20,134 nt of DNA, from the NCBI GenBank assembly GCA_052143655.1, contig JBKQSL010000160.1, forward strand, positions 1 through 20,134, in the 5' to 3' direction. This document shows, one piece after another, positions 13,348-20,133 of the stretch. The DNA is from CAVSUR01 sp052143655. Lineage in GTDB: Bacteria > Actinomycetota > Actinomycetes > Streptosporangiales > Streptosporangiaceae. A model generated the notes under the pieces. The model had not been told where the DNA came from, ran no database searches, and was given only the letters and a program-made list of their open reading frames with translations. The first letter of the stretch is position 1; every line of letters begins with the position of its first letter. The position numbers were made by a program, and so were the translations under genes.

Positions 13348-13990
13348 CCGGCGGCCCCTCCTGTCCGGCCTCCGGGACGCTCGCCTCCGCCGGCCTGCTC
13401 TCGTCCGCCGGGAAACTCTCCGCTGGCGGGGCGCTGCCTGCTGCCGGGGCGCTGCCTGCTGGCGGGGCGCTGCCTGCTGGCGGGGCGCTGCCTGCTGGCG
13501 GGACGTTCTCGGCTGCCGTGGCATCGCCGGGGGCATGGTCCGCCACTGGAGCCTGGCCGGCTGACGGGGCCTGGTCAGCCGTCGCAGCCGGCCCGGAGCC
13601 GACCCGGGACAGCGCGGTGTCCAGCGCCTCCAGCGCGTCGCTCACCGCCAGCGCGACCGCGTCTCCGGCCCCGGCCAGCTGGGAACCGAGCCCGGGCCGG
13701 CTTTCCCGCATCCGGCGCGCTGCGCGGCAGATCGGGCACCAGGCACACTCGGGAGACTCCCCCACGCCGGGCGGCGGCTCGGTGGTCACGGTGGACCACA
13801 CGTCCCCGGCGTCGGGCGGCTTGCCCCCGAGCGTCTTGCGCACCTGCCCGCCAAGCTCGCGGCGCAGGTTCCTGGCACCGGACCGCACCAGCCACCGCTG
13901 CAGGTCGGTGAGCAAATCGCCGCCGGCCGCGGGGCGGTCACGCGGCGTGCGGTCGGCGGACTGGCTGCCGCCCGCCTGCCGCTCAGTCAT
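13325..13990 (-). CDS. Conserved actinobacterial protein with CxxCxxC motif and PAGSAP repeats
   Basis: 221 residues from ATG 13990, whose first 8 bases overlap the end of the SRPBCC gene. A charged N-terminal half contains a helix (LLTDLQRWLVRSGARNLRRELGG, about 26-48), then ECAWCPICRAARRMRES with Cys82, Cys85 and Cys88, then a likely helix (about 107-130). The remaining 90 residues are a disordered Pro/Ala/Ser/Glu tail with a PAGSAP hexapeptide repeat. The gene sits between an SRPBCC gene and glucokinase, an arrangement I recall from Streptomyces, where the equivalent is a domain of unknown function (possibly DUF5304). The three Cys could bind metal with one further ligand, but this is inference. 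No function is known to me. Confidence 0.75.
   Translation of the reverse strand: MTERQAGGSQSADRTPRDRPAAGGDLLTDLQRWLVRSGARNLRRELGGQVRKTLGGKPPDAGDVWSTVTTEPPPGVGESPECAWCPICRAARRMRESRPGLGSQLAGAGDAVALAVSDALEALDTALSRVGSGPAATADQAPSAGQAPVADHAPGDATAAENVPPAGSAPPAGSAPPAGSAPAAGSAPPAESFPADESRPAEASVPEAGQEGPPDAPDDRG
13431..13502 (-). repeat. Four 18-bp tandem repeats encoding PAGSAP
   Basis: Units 13431-13448, 13449-13466, 13467-13484 and 13485-13502 are 18 bp each and identical except for one base in the first; a partial unit precedes them. They keep the frame of the Cys-motif protein and encode its disordered tail. Near-identity points to recent slippage, so copy number should vary between strains. Confidence 0.9.
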
Positions 13991-14465
13991 TTCCGGCTCC
14001 GTCGGTTCCGGTTCCCGGCTGGCCTGCTGCGGCCCGCTCGGCACGGGACTTCAGTCCCCTCAGCGCAGTATCGATGATCGTCTTCTCCGCTCGCCGCTTC
14101 AGCATCCCGAGCATCGGTACCCGGATTCCCACGGCCAGCTCATAGGTTACGTCCGTGCCGACACTGCGCTCGGCCAGCAGGTAGGCGCCCGACATCGCCG
14201 AGACCATGGACCCGGGCTCGGCCAGGTCCCAGCGCACCTGGGCGTCCCCGGCCCAGTCGTAGCGCAGCACGTAGCTGTCGCGCACCATCCCGGCGTCGAG
14301 CGTGAACCGGACCCGGGCCGCCCGGCCGTCCGCACCGGACTCCAGCACCTCCGCACCGCGCACGCCGTCTGCCCACTGCGGGTAGGCGGCAAAGTCGGCG
14401 ATGATCTCCATCACGGTTCGCGCGGGCGCGGAGATCGCGATGCTGGCGCTTGTCCTGTCGGCCAT
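13983..14465 (-). CDS. SRPBCC-family (START-like) lipid/ligand-binding protein
   Basis: 160 residues with a helix-grip fold: the N-terminal strand DRTSASIAISAPARTVMEIIADFAAYPQWADGVRGAEVLE and the C-terminal long helix (KRRAEKTIIDTALRGLKSRAER) are typical of the polyketide cyclase/Coq10-like group that binds hydrophobic ligands. No catalytic residues can be assigned. The ATG at 14465 lacks a Shine-Dalgarno, but TACGCT lies exactly 6 nt upstream, so a leaderless transcript is likely. It heads the overlapping set SRPBCC - Cys-motif protein - glucokinase. A similar SRPBCC protein (Rv2185c, TB16.3) lies next to fadD15 and pimB' in M. tuberculosis, matching this neighbourhood. Confidence 0.85.
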   Translation of the reverse strand: MADRTSASIAISAPARTVMEIIADFAAYPQWADGVRGAEVLESGADGRAARVRFTLDAGMVRDSYVLRYDWAGDAQVRWDLAEPGSMVSAMSGAYLLAERSVGTDVTYELAVGIRVPMLGMLKRRAEKTIIDTALRGLKSRAERAAAGQPGTGTDGAGND

Positions 14466-14471
14466 GGACGG

Positions 14472-14477
14472 AGCGTA
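14472..14477 (-). promoter_or_regulatory. Putative leaderless -10 element (TACGCT) for the SRPBCC gene
   Basis: Read on the minus strand, TACGCT (TANNNT) is followed by 6 nt and then the ATG at 14465. With no ribosome binding site before that ATG, transcription probably starts at the A of the start codon. No -35 was identified. Confidence 0.5.
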
Positions 14478-14663
14478 CCCGGCCGGCCCCGCGGCCGGGG
14501 CGCGTCCCGGCCGCGCCGCCAGGCGGCCTCCAGGCGGCGCACCGGGCAGCCTCTGGCTGCCTCTCGCTGCCTCTGGCGGCGCGGCCCGGATGGGCGCGGG
14601 CGGCCCGGGCGTTGTACGGTCCAGAGCAGCGATCGCGCATACGCCTAGTAGCCAGGAGGGACC

Positions 14664-16469
14664 TTGCGCGAGTACAGCATCCCGCCGCTGGTGCGGATCC
14701 CCGCCACGGCCAGTCTCGCCGACGTGGTGTTCCGCCGGGCGCAGTCGGGGCCGGGCGTGGTCATGCTGCGCCGCCGGGACGCCGACGGCAGCTGGCAGGA
14801 CGTGTCGGCCAGCCAGTTCCGCGACGAGGTGACGGAGCTGGCCAGGGCGCTGGTTGCCGGGGGCATCGAGCCCGGCGACCGGGTCGCGCTGATGTCACGG
14901 ACGCGGTATGAGTGGACGCTGGCGGACTACGCGATCTGGACCGCGGGCGGCGTCTCCGTGCCGATCTACGAGACCTCCTCGGCCGGGCAGGTCGAGTGGA
15001 TTCTCAGCGACTCGGGCGCGCAGGCGGTGTTCGCCGAGACTCGCGAGCACGCCGCGATCATCGACAGCGTGCGCGGCCAGGCGCCCGAGCTCGGGCCGCT
15101 GTGGCTGCTCGGCGATACCGCGGCCATGCCCGACGGCCGCCAGGTCAGCGATGAGGAACTGGCCCGGCGGCGGGAGTCCCGGGGCGCTGACGACCTTGCG
15201 ACCATCATCTACACCTCAGGCACGACCGGGCAGCCGAAGGGCTGCGAGCTGACCCACGGCAACCTGCTCGCGGTGGTCCGCAACGCCGTCGAGGGTGTGC
15301 TGTCGGAACTCTTCGAGATCCCGGAGAGCTCCACGCTGCTGTTCCTGCCGCTGGCCCACTCGTTCGCGCGGGTTATCCAGATCGCCTGCCTGGAGGCTGG
15401 CGCGATCCTCGGGCACTGGCCGGACGCCGCCACGGTGGCCCAGGGCCTGCCGGAGTTCCGCCCGACGTTCCTGCTGGCCGTGCCGCGGGTATTCGAGAAG
15501 GTCTACACCCGGGCGCAGCAGCTGGCCGCAGGCAGCCGGGCCAGGGCCGCCATGTTCGCCGCCGCCACGGATACCGCGATCGCGTGGAGCCGGGCGGCCG
15601 ACGGCCGGGCCGCAGGGCCGGGGCCGGGGCCGGGACTGCGGCTGCGGCATGCGCTGTTCGACCGGCTGGTGTACGCCAGGCTGCGGGCGGCCGTCGGCGG
15701 GCGGGTGCAGTACGCGGTGTCCGGCGGTGCTCCGCTCGGCGAGCGGCTCGGGCATTTCTTCCGCGGCGCCGGGATCGTCGTGCTGGAGGGCTACGGCCTG
15801 ACCGAGACCTCGGCCGCCACGGCGGTGAACAAGCCTGGCCGGAACAAGATCGGCACGGTCGGCCTGCCGCTGCCCGGCACGGCGATCCGGATCGCCGACG
15901 ACGGCGAGATCCTGGTGCGGGGCGTGAACGTCTTTCGCGGGTACTGGCGCAACGAGGCTGCGAGTGCCGACGCGCTGGACGCGGCGGGGTGGCTGCGCAC
16001 CGGCGACCTCGGCGAGCTGGACGATGAGGGCTTCCTGCACGTCACCGGGCGGAAGAAGGAGCTGATCGTCACCGCGGGCGGCAAGAACATCGCGCCCGCG
16101 GTGCTGGAGGACCGGCTGCGCGCCCATCCGCTGATCAGCCAGTGCCTGGTGGTTGGCGACGGCCGGGCCTACATCGGCTGCCTGATAACGCTGGACCCCG
16201 AGGCGCTGGACTTCTGGAAGCAGCAGAAGGGACGGCCGGCCCAGGCCACCGCCGCCGACCTGGCCAGCGATCCGGAGCTGATCGCGGAGATCCAGGCCGC
16301 AGTGGACGAGGCGAACAAGGCGGTCTCCCGGGCGGAGTCCATCCGCAAGTTCAAGATTCTCGACACGGACTTCACCGAGGCCAGCTCGCACCTGACCCCG
16401 TCCCTGAAGGTCCGCAGGCACGTAGTGGCCCGGGATTACTCCGCCGACATCGAGTCGCTGTACAGCTGA
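14664..16469 (+). CDS. fadD: Long-chain acyl-CoA synthetase (FadD15-like, AMP-forming)
   Basis: 601-residue adenylate-forming enzyme that activates fatty acids to acyl-AMP and then acyl-CoA. The TTG start at 14664 is preceded by AGGAGGG (14654-14660) and gives the family N-terminus (REYSIPPLVRIPATASLADVVFRRA). Motifs are the P-loop TIIYTSGTTGQPKG (about 180-193), FLPLAHSFARV, YGLTETSA (about 376), GWLRTGDLGELDDEGFLHVTGRKKELIVTAGGKNIAP (about 441-478) and the C-terminal catalytic lysine region LTPSLKVRRHVV (about 578-589). Length and the GKNIAP ending match the long-chain FACS type rather than acetyl-CoA synthetase. It diverges from the SRPBCC gene and converges with the PimB'-like gene. In M. 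tuberculosis fadD15 also adjoins pimB', which supports the subfamily call. Confidence 0.93.
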   Translation: MREYSIPPLVRIPATASLADVVFRRAQSGPGVVMLRRRDADGSWQDVSASQFRDEVTELARALVAGGIEPGDRVALMSRTRYEWTLADYAIWTAGGVSVPIYETSSAGQVEWILSDSGAQAVFAETREHAAIIDSVRGQAPELGPLWLLGDTAAMPDGRQVSDEELARRRESRGADDLATIIYTSGTTGQPKGCELTHGNLLAVVRNAVEGVLSELFEIPESSTLLFLPLAHSFARVIQIACLEAGAILGHWPDAATVAQGLPEFRPTFLLAVPRVFEKVYTRAQQLAAGSRARAAMFAAATDTAIAWSRAADGRAAGPGPGPGLRLRHALFDRLVYARLRAAVGGRVQYAVSGGAPLGERLGHFFRGAGIVVLEGYGLTETSAATAVNKPGRNKIGTVGLPLPGTAIRIADDGEILVRGVNVFRGYWRNEAASADALDAAGWLRTGDLGELDDEGFLHVTGRKKELIVTAGGKNIAPAVLEDRLRAHPLISQCLVVGDGRAYIGCLITLDPEALDFWKQQKGRPAQATAADLASDPELIAEIQAAVDEANKAVSRAESIRKFKILDTDFTEASSHLTPSLKVRRHVVARDYSADIESLYS

Positions 16470-16479
16470 CAGGTCTCCG

Positions 16480-17613
16480 CTAGCCAGTCAGTATCTCCAG
16501 GAAGCGGCGGGCGACCAGGTCCCAGCGCCATTCCCGGTCTACCCAGGCCAGCCCCTTCTCCCCCATGGCGGCAGCCCAGGCCGGGTCGGTGAGCAGCTCG
16601 ACCAGCCGGTCGGCGAGCGCCGCGCTGTCCCGGCCGGGCACCACGTACCCGGTCTCGCCGGGCACGATCGCATCGGGCGCCCCGCCGGAGTCACCGCCGA
16701 TCACCGGCAGCCCGGTGGCCGACGCCTCCAGGTAGACGATGCCCAGCCCTTCCACGTCCAGGCCCTTGCGCCGGGTCCGGCAGGGCATCGCGAAGATATC
16801 GGCGGCGTCGTAGTACGCGGGCAGTTCCTCGCCGGGCACCGGCCCGGTGAACCGGATTGCCCGCGCCGCCCCGCTGCGCTCGGCCAGCCGGGTCAGCTCC
16901 GCGCGGTACGGCCCGTCTCCGACCAGCAGCAGGACCGGCTCGCGCGGCGTGCGGACGAGCACCTGCGGCCAGACCCGGATCAGCGTGTCCTGCCCCTTGC
17001 GGGGCACCAGCCGGGACACGCAGACCACTACGGGCTGGTCACGGCCGATCCCCAGCCGCTGCCGGATCGCCGCCCCGCCAGCCCCGGGATGAAAGGCCAT
17101 GGTGTCGACGCCGGGGGCCAGCCGCTGCATCCGCGCGGCTGCCTCAGCGGAGAGCTCCTCGCCGACGCGCACCCGGAAGTAGTCACCCAGATAGGTGAGG
17201 ACATCGACGTTGTCGCCGATCCGGCGCAGCAGCCTGCGGGCGCCGGGCAGCGCTGCCCAGCCGGCCTCGTGGCCGTGCGTCAGGCCCACGATCCGCCGGG
17301 CGCCGACCCGGCGCAGCGCCGGGGCCAGCAGGCCGAGCGGCGCCGCCGCGCCGAACAGCACGGTGTCGCAGCCCTGCTCGGCGAGGATGCGCGCGGCGCG
17401 GCGCGAGACCGACGGCACCGGCAGCATCAGCGACGTGGGATGCCGGGTTACCGGGAACGGCTGGCGCGCGTCGAAAGCCGGCGCACCGGGCCAGGACGGC
17501 GCATACACCGTGACCGTGCCCTCAGGCATCCGGCTGGCCAGCGCGTGCACGAAGGACTGGATGCCGCCGCGGCGCGGCGGAAAATCGTTGGTGATGATGA
17601 GGACCTTCGGCAT
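16480..17613 (-). CDS. pimB: GT4 glycosyltransferase, PimB'-like (phosphatidylinositol mannoside mannosyltransferase)
   Basis: 377-residue GT-B enzyme that, by homology, transfers mannose from GDP-mannose to phosphatidylinositol monomannoside at the inner face of the membrane. It shows an N-terminal Gly-rich acceptor loop (ITNDFPPRRGGIQSFV), LTHGHEAGW, donor-domain motifs VVCVSRLVPRKGQDTLI and LLLVGDGPYR, and the E-x7-E pair Glu288/Glu296 in GLDVEGLGIVYLEA, followed by GLPVIGGDSGGAPDAI. The segment CRTRRKGLDVEGLGIVYLEA is characteristic of PimB'. The ATG at 17613 has only a GGA/GGAG very close upstream. A credible promoter lies about 135-165 nt upstream. The exact acceptor is inferred from family and context; other GDP-Man or UDP-sugar GT4 roles remain possible. 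Confidence 0.85.
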   Translation of the reverse strand: MPKVLIITNDFPPRRGGIQSFVHALASRMPEGTVTVYAPSWPGAPAFDARQPFPVTRHPTSLMLPVPSVSRRAARILAEQGCDTVLFGAAAPLGLLAPALRRVGARRIVGLTHGHEAGWAALPGARRLLRRIGDNVDVLTYLGDYFRVRVGEELSAEAAARMQRLAPGVDTMAFHPGAGGAAIRQRLGIGRDQPVVVCVSRLVPRKGQDTLIRVWPQVLVRTPREPVLLLVGDGPYRAELTRLAERSGAARAIRFTGPVPGEELPAYYDAADIFAMPCRTRRKGLDVEGLGIVYLEASATGLPVIGGDSGGAPDAIVPGETGYVVPGRDSAALADRLVELLTDPAWAAAMGEKGLAWVDREWRWDLVARRFLEILTG

Positions 17614-17748
17614 CTCCGTCCAGCGCGACTCGGTGCGTAAGTCAGGGAAGGCGCGCCTGAGGCTAGCGCTCGCCGTAACGAGCCGATCCTAGTGGCCGTA
17701 CCGGCAGCGGACCGGCCGTTACCGGGCGATGACTGCCCAATGTACGGA

Positions 17749-17778
17749 AGACTAACCACGGGACCTGACAGCTGTCAC
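17749..17778 (-). promoter_or_regulatory. Putative promoter of the PimB'-like gene with a palindrome over its -35
   Basis: On the minus strand, GTGACA (17778-17773) and TAGTCT (17754-17749) are separated by 18 nt, a good housekeeping-sigma layout, with a start expected near 17742 and a 5' UTR of about 130 nt. The perfect 12-bp palindrome TGACAGCTGTCA (17766-17777) overlaps the -35, where a bound regulator would block RNA polymerase. Seen in sequence; activity is inferred. Confidence 0.45.
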
Positions 17779-17833
17779 AGCCGCCCCGTCAGCCCGGTGC
17801 GACCCGGGCGCGTCCGGCCCGGTGCCGGGAACG

Positions 17834-17873
17834 CCAGAGCCGGAGGACACGGTGTCGTGACCTCCGGCTCTGG
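17834..17873 (-). terminator. 13-bp stem-loop after the NlpC/P60 gene
   Basis: CCAGAGCCGGAGG (17834-17846) and CCTCCGGCTCTGG (17861-17873) pair perfectly around a 14-nt loop, 68 nt past the NlpC/P60 stop. No T run follows. This is the strongest hairpin in the 328-nt gap 17614-17941, which otherwise holds the promoter of the downstream PimB'-like gene and no convincing ORF. Confidence 0.7.
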
Positions 17874-17941
17874 TGCGGTCGCTGCGCCGGGCGGGCTGGA
17901 GCGGGGTCAGCCTGGCCCGGCCGGACCGGCATCCGGCCCCG

Positions 17942-18985
17942 TCAGGGCTGGACGACTCCGTCCAGCTCCTGCGCGTACCAGCCGCTGAGCGGGACTTTCT
18001 CGACGTAGGCACCGGGTACCGGCGCGTCGATCAGGTAGCCGTTACCGACGTACATGCCGACGTGCGAGTTCCCGGCGAAGCCGAGGATGTCGCCCGGCTT
18101 CATGTCACTGGTGGGAACCGAGGGCAGGCTGGACATCTGCTCGTAGCTGGTGCGCTCGATCGACACCCCGGCCGCGGCCCAGGAGGCCATCATCAGGCCG
18201 GAGCAGTCATAGGCGTTCGGGCCAGCTGCGCCGTAGACGTAGGGCTTGCCGATCTGCGCGTAGGCGAACGCCACCGCCCTCTCCGCCTGGGTGCTGGTCG
18301 CGCCGGTGTACGGCGGCGGCTTCTGCCCGCTGGTGCCGCCGGAGCCGCCGCCGGAGCCGCCGCCGGGCTCGGCCTGCTGCCGCTGGGCAGGCGTGAGCTG
18401 GGCCAGCAGCGCTTGCTGCTGGCCGATGAGCCTGTTCAGCGACCGGCGGCGGCCCGCCAGCCCGCTCTTAAGCTGGGCGATGCCCTCCTCGGCCCGGCGG
18501 GCGGCCTGCTGAGCCCCGGTGAGCTGTCGCGCCGCAGCGATGAACTGGTGCATCTCGGCGCTGTTGGTCGATGAGAGCTCGACCAGAATGGACGACTGGT
18601 TCAGGATCTGCTGCGGGTTGCCGGAGGTCAGCAGGGCGGCCGACGAGCTCAGGCTGCCCTGCTCGTAGGCGGTCGCCGCGATCTGGCCGACCTCGGCGCG
18701 CATCGCGCTGAACCGGGCCCGGTAGCGGGACTCCTCGCGGTTGACCAGCATCAGCCGCTGCCGCGCCGAGGCCAGCTCCTGCTGGGCCTGGTCGAACTGC
18801 TGGCCGAGCTTGCTGGCCTGCGTGTTCAGCTTGCTGAGCCGCGCCTGGACCTGCGCCGCGGTCGGCTGGGAGGCTGCGGTGGCGGCGCCGCCGGCCGCCA
18901 CCATCGCGATGGATGCGACCAGGCCGATGCCTGCCGCTGCGCTGCGCCTGGTCACGATCGAGCGAACTGATGGCCGCGTATGCAC
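17942..18985 (-). CDS. Secreted NlpC/P60 peptidoglycan endopeptidase (RipA/Rv2190c-like)
   Basis: 347 residues. A basic N-terminus and hydrophobic core form a signal peptide (about 1-39, ending GGAATAAS). Residues 45-105 and 150-205 are coiled-coil rich, as in RipA-type hydrolases, then a Gly/Ser linker (207-220) leads to the C-terminal NlpC/P60 domain (about 235-347). The domain should cut D-Glu-mDAP bonds in stem peptides during growth and division. Catalytic Cys261 lies in YDCSGL and His308 in SHVGMYVGNG; the third polar residue, commonly His, is Asp320 (YLIDAP). The GTG at 18985 has AAGGAG 11 nt upstream; GTG 18997, with GGGAG 5 nt upstream, is an alternative adding four residues. The long leader is a c-di-AMP riboswitch, linking expression to wall and turgor status. 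Confidence 0.93.
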   Translation of the reverse strand: MHTRPSVRSIVTRRSAAAGIGLVASIAMVAAGGAATAASQPTAAQVQARLSKLNTQASKLGQQFDQAQQELASARQRLMLVNREESRYRARFSAMRAEVGQIAATAYEQGSLSSSAALLTSGNPQQILNQSSILVELSSTNSAEMHQFIAAARQLTGAQQAARRAEEGIAQLKSGLAGRRRSLNRLIGQQQALLAQLTPAQRQQAEPGGGSGGGSGGTSGQKPPPYTGATSTQAERAVAFAYAQIGKPYVYGAAGPNAYDCSGLMMASWAAAGVSIERTSYEQMSSLPSVPTSDMKPGDILGFAGNSHVGMYVGNGYLIDAPVPGAYVEKVPLSGWYAQELDGVVQP

Positions 18986-19018
18986 TGCGCGACACACTCC
19001 TTCTCCCACCACCGCCTG

Positions 19019-19230
19019 CCGGGTGAGCTGACGGGTTCGGGCTGTGGAAGGCGCCCTACGGCGCGGACCCGGGGGCCCGTGCCGATTCACCCCAGGAGCC
19101 CCGGCCGGCATAATGCGCCCGCTTCGGCTCCGGTGGGTCCCCGGCTCTCCGGGCCGACCCTGGCCAGCCCGGAAATTCGGCGTGTCCGGCCGCCGCCGCC
19201 AACGTGGCGACTGCTAAGCGAGCCGGCTCG
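19019..19230 (-). promoter_or_regulatory. c-di-AMP riboswitch (ydaO/yuaA type) upstream of the NlpC/P60 gene
   Basis: On the minus strand the leader contains the hallmark conserved pieces in order: CTCGCTTAGC near the 5' end (about 19225), a GGGGACCC-containing segment (about 19140), GGGGTGAATC (19093-19084), and near the 3' end CCCGAACCCGTCAGCTCACC (19041-19022). These match the ydaO/yuaA consensus as I know it (Rfam RF00379), which binds cyclic di-AMP and typically switches genes off. In actinobacteria the class is well known upstream of rpfA and NlpC/P60 genes. The 3' boundary lies about 34 nt before the GTG, so control could be by termination or by access to the Shine-Dalgarno; no intrinsic terminator with a T run is visible. 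Confidence 0.88.
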
Positions 19231-19236
19231 GGGCTG

Positions 19237-19266
19237 ACACTAGTGAGAAGCAGCGGCCAGATTCAA
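19237..19266 (-). promoter_or_regulatory. Promoter of the riboswitch-NlpC/P60 transcript
   Basis: Minus-strand TTGAAT (19266-19261) and TAGTGT (19242-19237) are separated by 18 nt. The predicted start near 19230 falls exactly at the 5' edge of the riboswitch consensus, giving a leader of about 245 nt. The agreement of promoter and riboswitch boundary supports both calls. Confidence 0.6.
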
Positions 19267-19404
19267 CCGCTTCGGGCACTCTCGCGCTGCGTGTTGAAAT
19301 CGGCAGCGGGATAACAATGCCATAACGACGCGCATTGCCACCGGGGCGCCATTACGCCAGGCAGGCTGATGTGACGCTATGGGCGCCCGTACGACGGCGG
19401 CCCG

Positions 19405-19428
19405 CGGGCCGCGGCGCGCCGCGGCCCG
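19405..19428. repeat. 24-bp perfect all-GC palindrome upstream of the exonuclease gene
   Basis: CGGGCCGCGGCG at 19405-19416 is followed directly by its own reverse complement (19417-19428), with no spacer. It ends where the -35 of the exonuclease promoter would lie (about 19424-19429). It may be an operator or cruciform site, or a hairpin ending stray transcripts. The remaining divergent gap to 19266 shows nothing else recognisable. Confidence 0.6.
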
Positions 19429-19446
19429 ACTGTCCGAGCCCCGGTC

Positions 19447-19452
19447 TACCGT
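19447..19452 (+). promoter_or_regulatory. Putative leaderless -10 element (TACCGT) for the exonuclease gene
   Basis: TACCGT (TANNNT) is followed by 6 nt and then GTG 19459. No Shine-Dalgarno precedes that GTG, so the mRNA probably starts on the start codon. The spacing is identical to that at 714-726 and 14477-14465. Confidence 0.5.
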
Positions 19453-19458
19453 GATCAT

Positions 19459-20133
19459 GTGACCACCCCCCGGGCCGCGCCCGCGGCCTTCACTGCCCGC
19501 CCCGGCCCGTCATCCGCCGGCCCGTCATCCGCGGGCGGGCCGCCGCGCCCGTGGCCCGCCCGCGTCGACGTGCTGGCCGGACTCGACGTGGTCGTGGTCG
19601 ACGTGGAGACCACGGGCTGGCAGCCCGGCCAGGACGCGATCACCGAGATCGGCGCGGTGCGACTGCACGGCGGCAGGCTCACCGCGCAGTACTGCTCGCT
19701 GGTCAACCCCGGCGCGGCGATCCCGCCGCACATCACCGCGCTGACCGGCATCACCGATGCAATGGTGCGCCCGGCACCGGCCATCGGCACCGCGCTGGCG
19801 GGTTTCCTCGCCTTCGCCGACGGCAGCATGCTCGCTGCGCATAACGCGCCGTTCGACGTCGGCTTCCTGACGGCCGCGGCACGCCAGTGCGGCCTGCGCT
19901 GGCCGTCCGTGGCGATCATCGACACCGCGGTGCTGGCCCGGCTGGTGCTCGGCCCCGACGAGGTGCCCGACCGCAAGCTGGCGACGCTGGCCGGGTACTT
20001 CGCCGCCACCGTGCCGCCGTGCCACCGGGCACTGGCCGACGCCAGCGCCACCGCGGAGGTGCTGCTCGGCCTGCTCGGGCTCCGGCCGGCCGCCGCATCC
20101 CGCCGCGACCTGGCCGCAGCCGGCGCGCGCTAG
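19459..20133 (+). CDS. DEDDh 3'-5' exonuclease (DnaQ-like)
   Basis: 224 residues with a complete exonuclease domain after a 35-residue Pro/Ala-rich N-terminus. Exo I is VVVDVETTGWQPGQDAITEIGAV (Asp and Glu ligands), followed by NPGAAIPPHITALTGITDAMV; Exo II is LAAHNAPFDVGFL (Asp); Exo III is CHRALADASATAEVL (His and Asp). All five DEDDh residues are present, so it should be an active Mg-dependent 3'-5' exonuclease used in proofreading or repair. The frame closes with TAG at 20131-20133, soon after Exo III. In the M. tuberculosis equivalent locus Rv2191 is, as I recall, a longer protein with a UvrC-like GIY-YIG part. Here that part is absent, or lies in another frame beyond the window. The GTG start is supported by a leaderless -10 box. 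Confidence 0.9.
   Translation: MTTPRAAPAAFTARPGPSSAGPSSAGGPPRPWPARVDVLAGLDVVVVDVETTGWQPGQDAITEIGAVRLHGGRLTAQYCSLVNPGAAIPPHITALTGITDAMVRPAPAIGTALAGFLAFADGSMLAAHNAPFDVGFLTAAARQCGLRWPSVAIIDTAVLARLVLGPDEVPDRKLATLAGYFAATVPPCHRALADASATAEVLLGLLGLRPAAASRRDLAAAGAR

Noticed and set aside
13421..13502. Repeats mistaken for a CRISPR array
   Set aside because: Units are contiguous 18-bp in-frame coding repeats without spacers.
14549..14578. Three 10-bp repeats (GCCTCTGGCT-like) upstream of the acyl-CoA ligase gene
   Set aside because: Short, imperfect and without relation to promoter elements; probably simple-sequence slippage.
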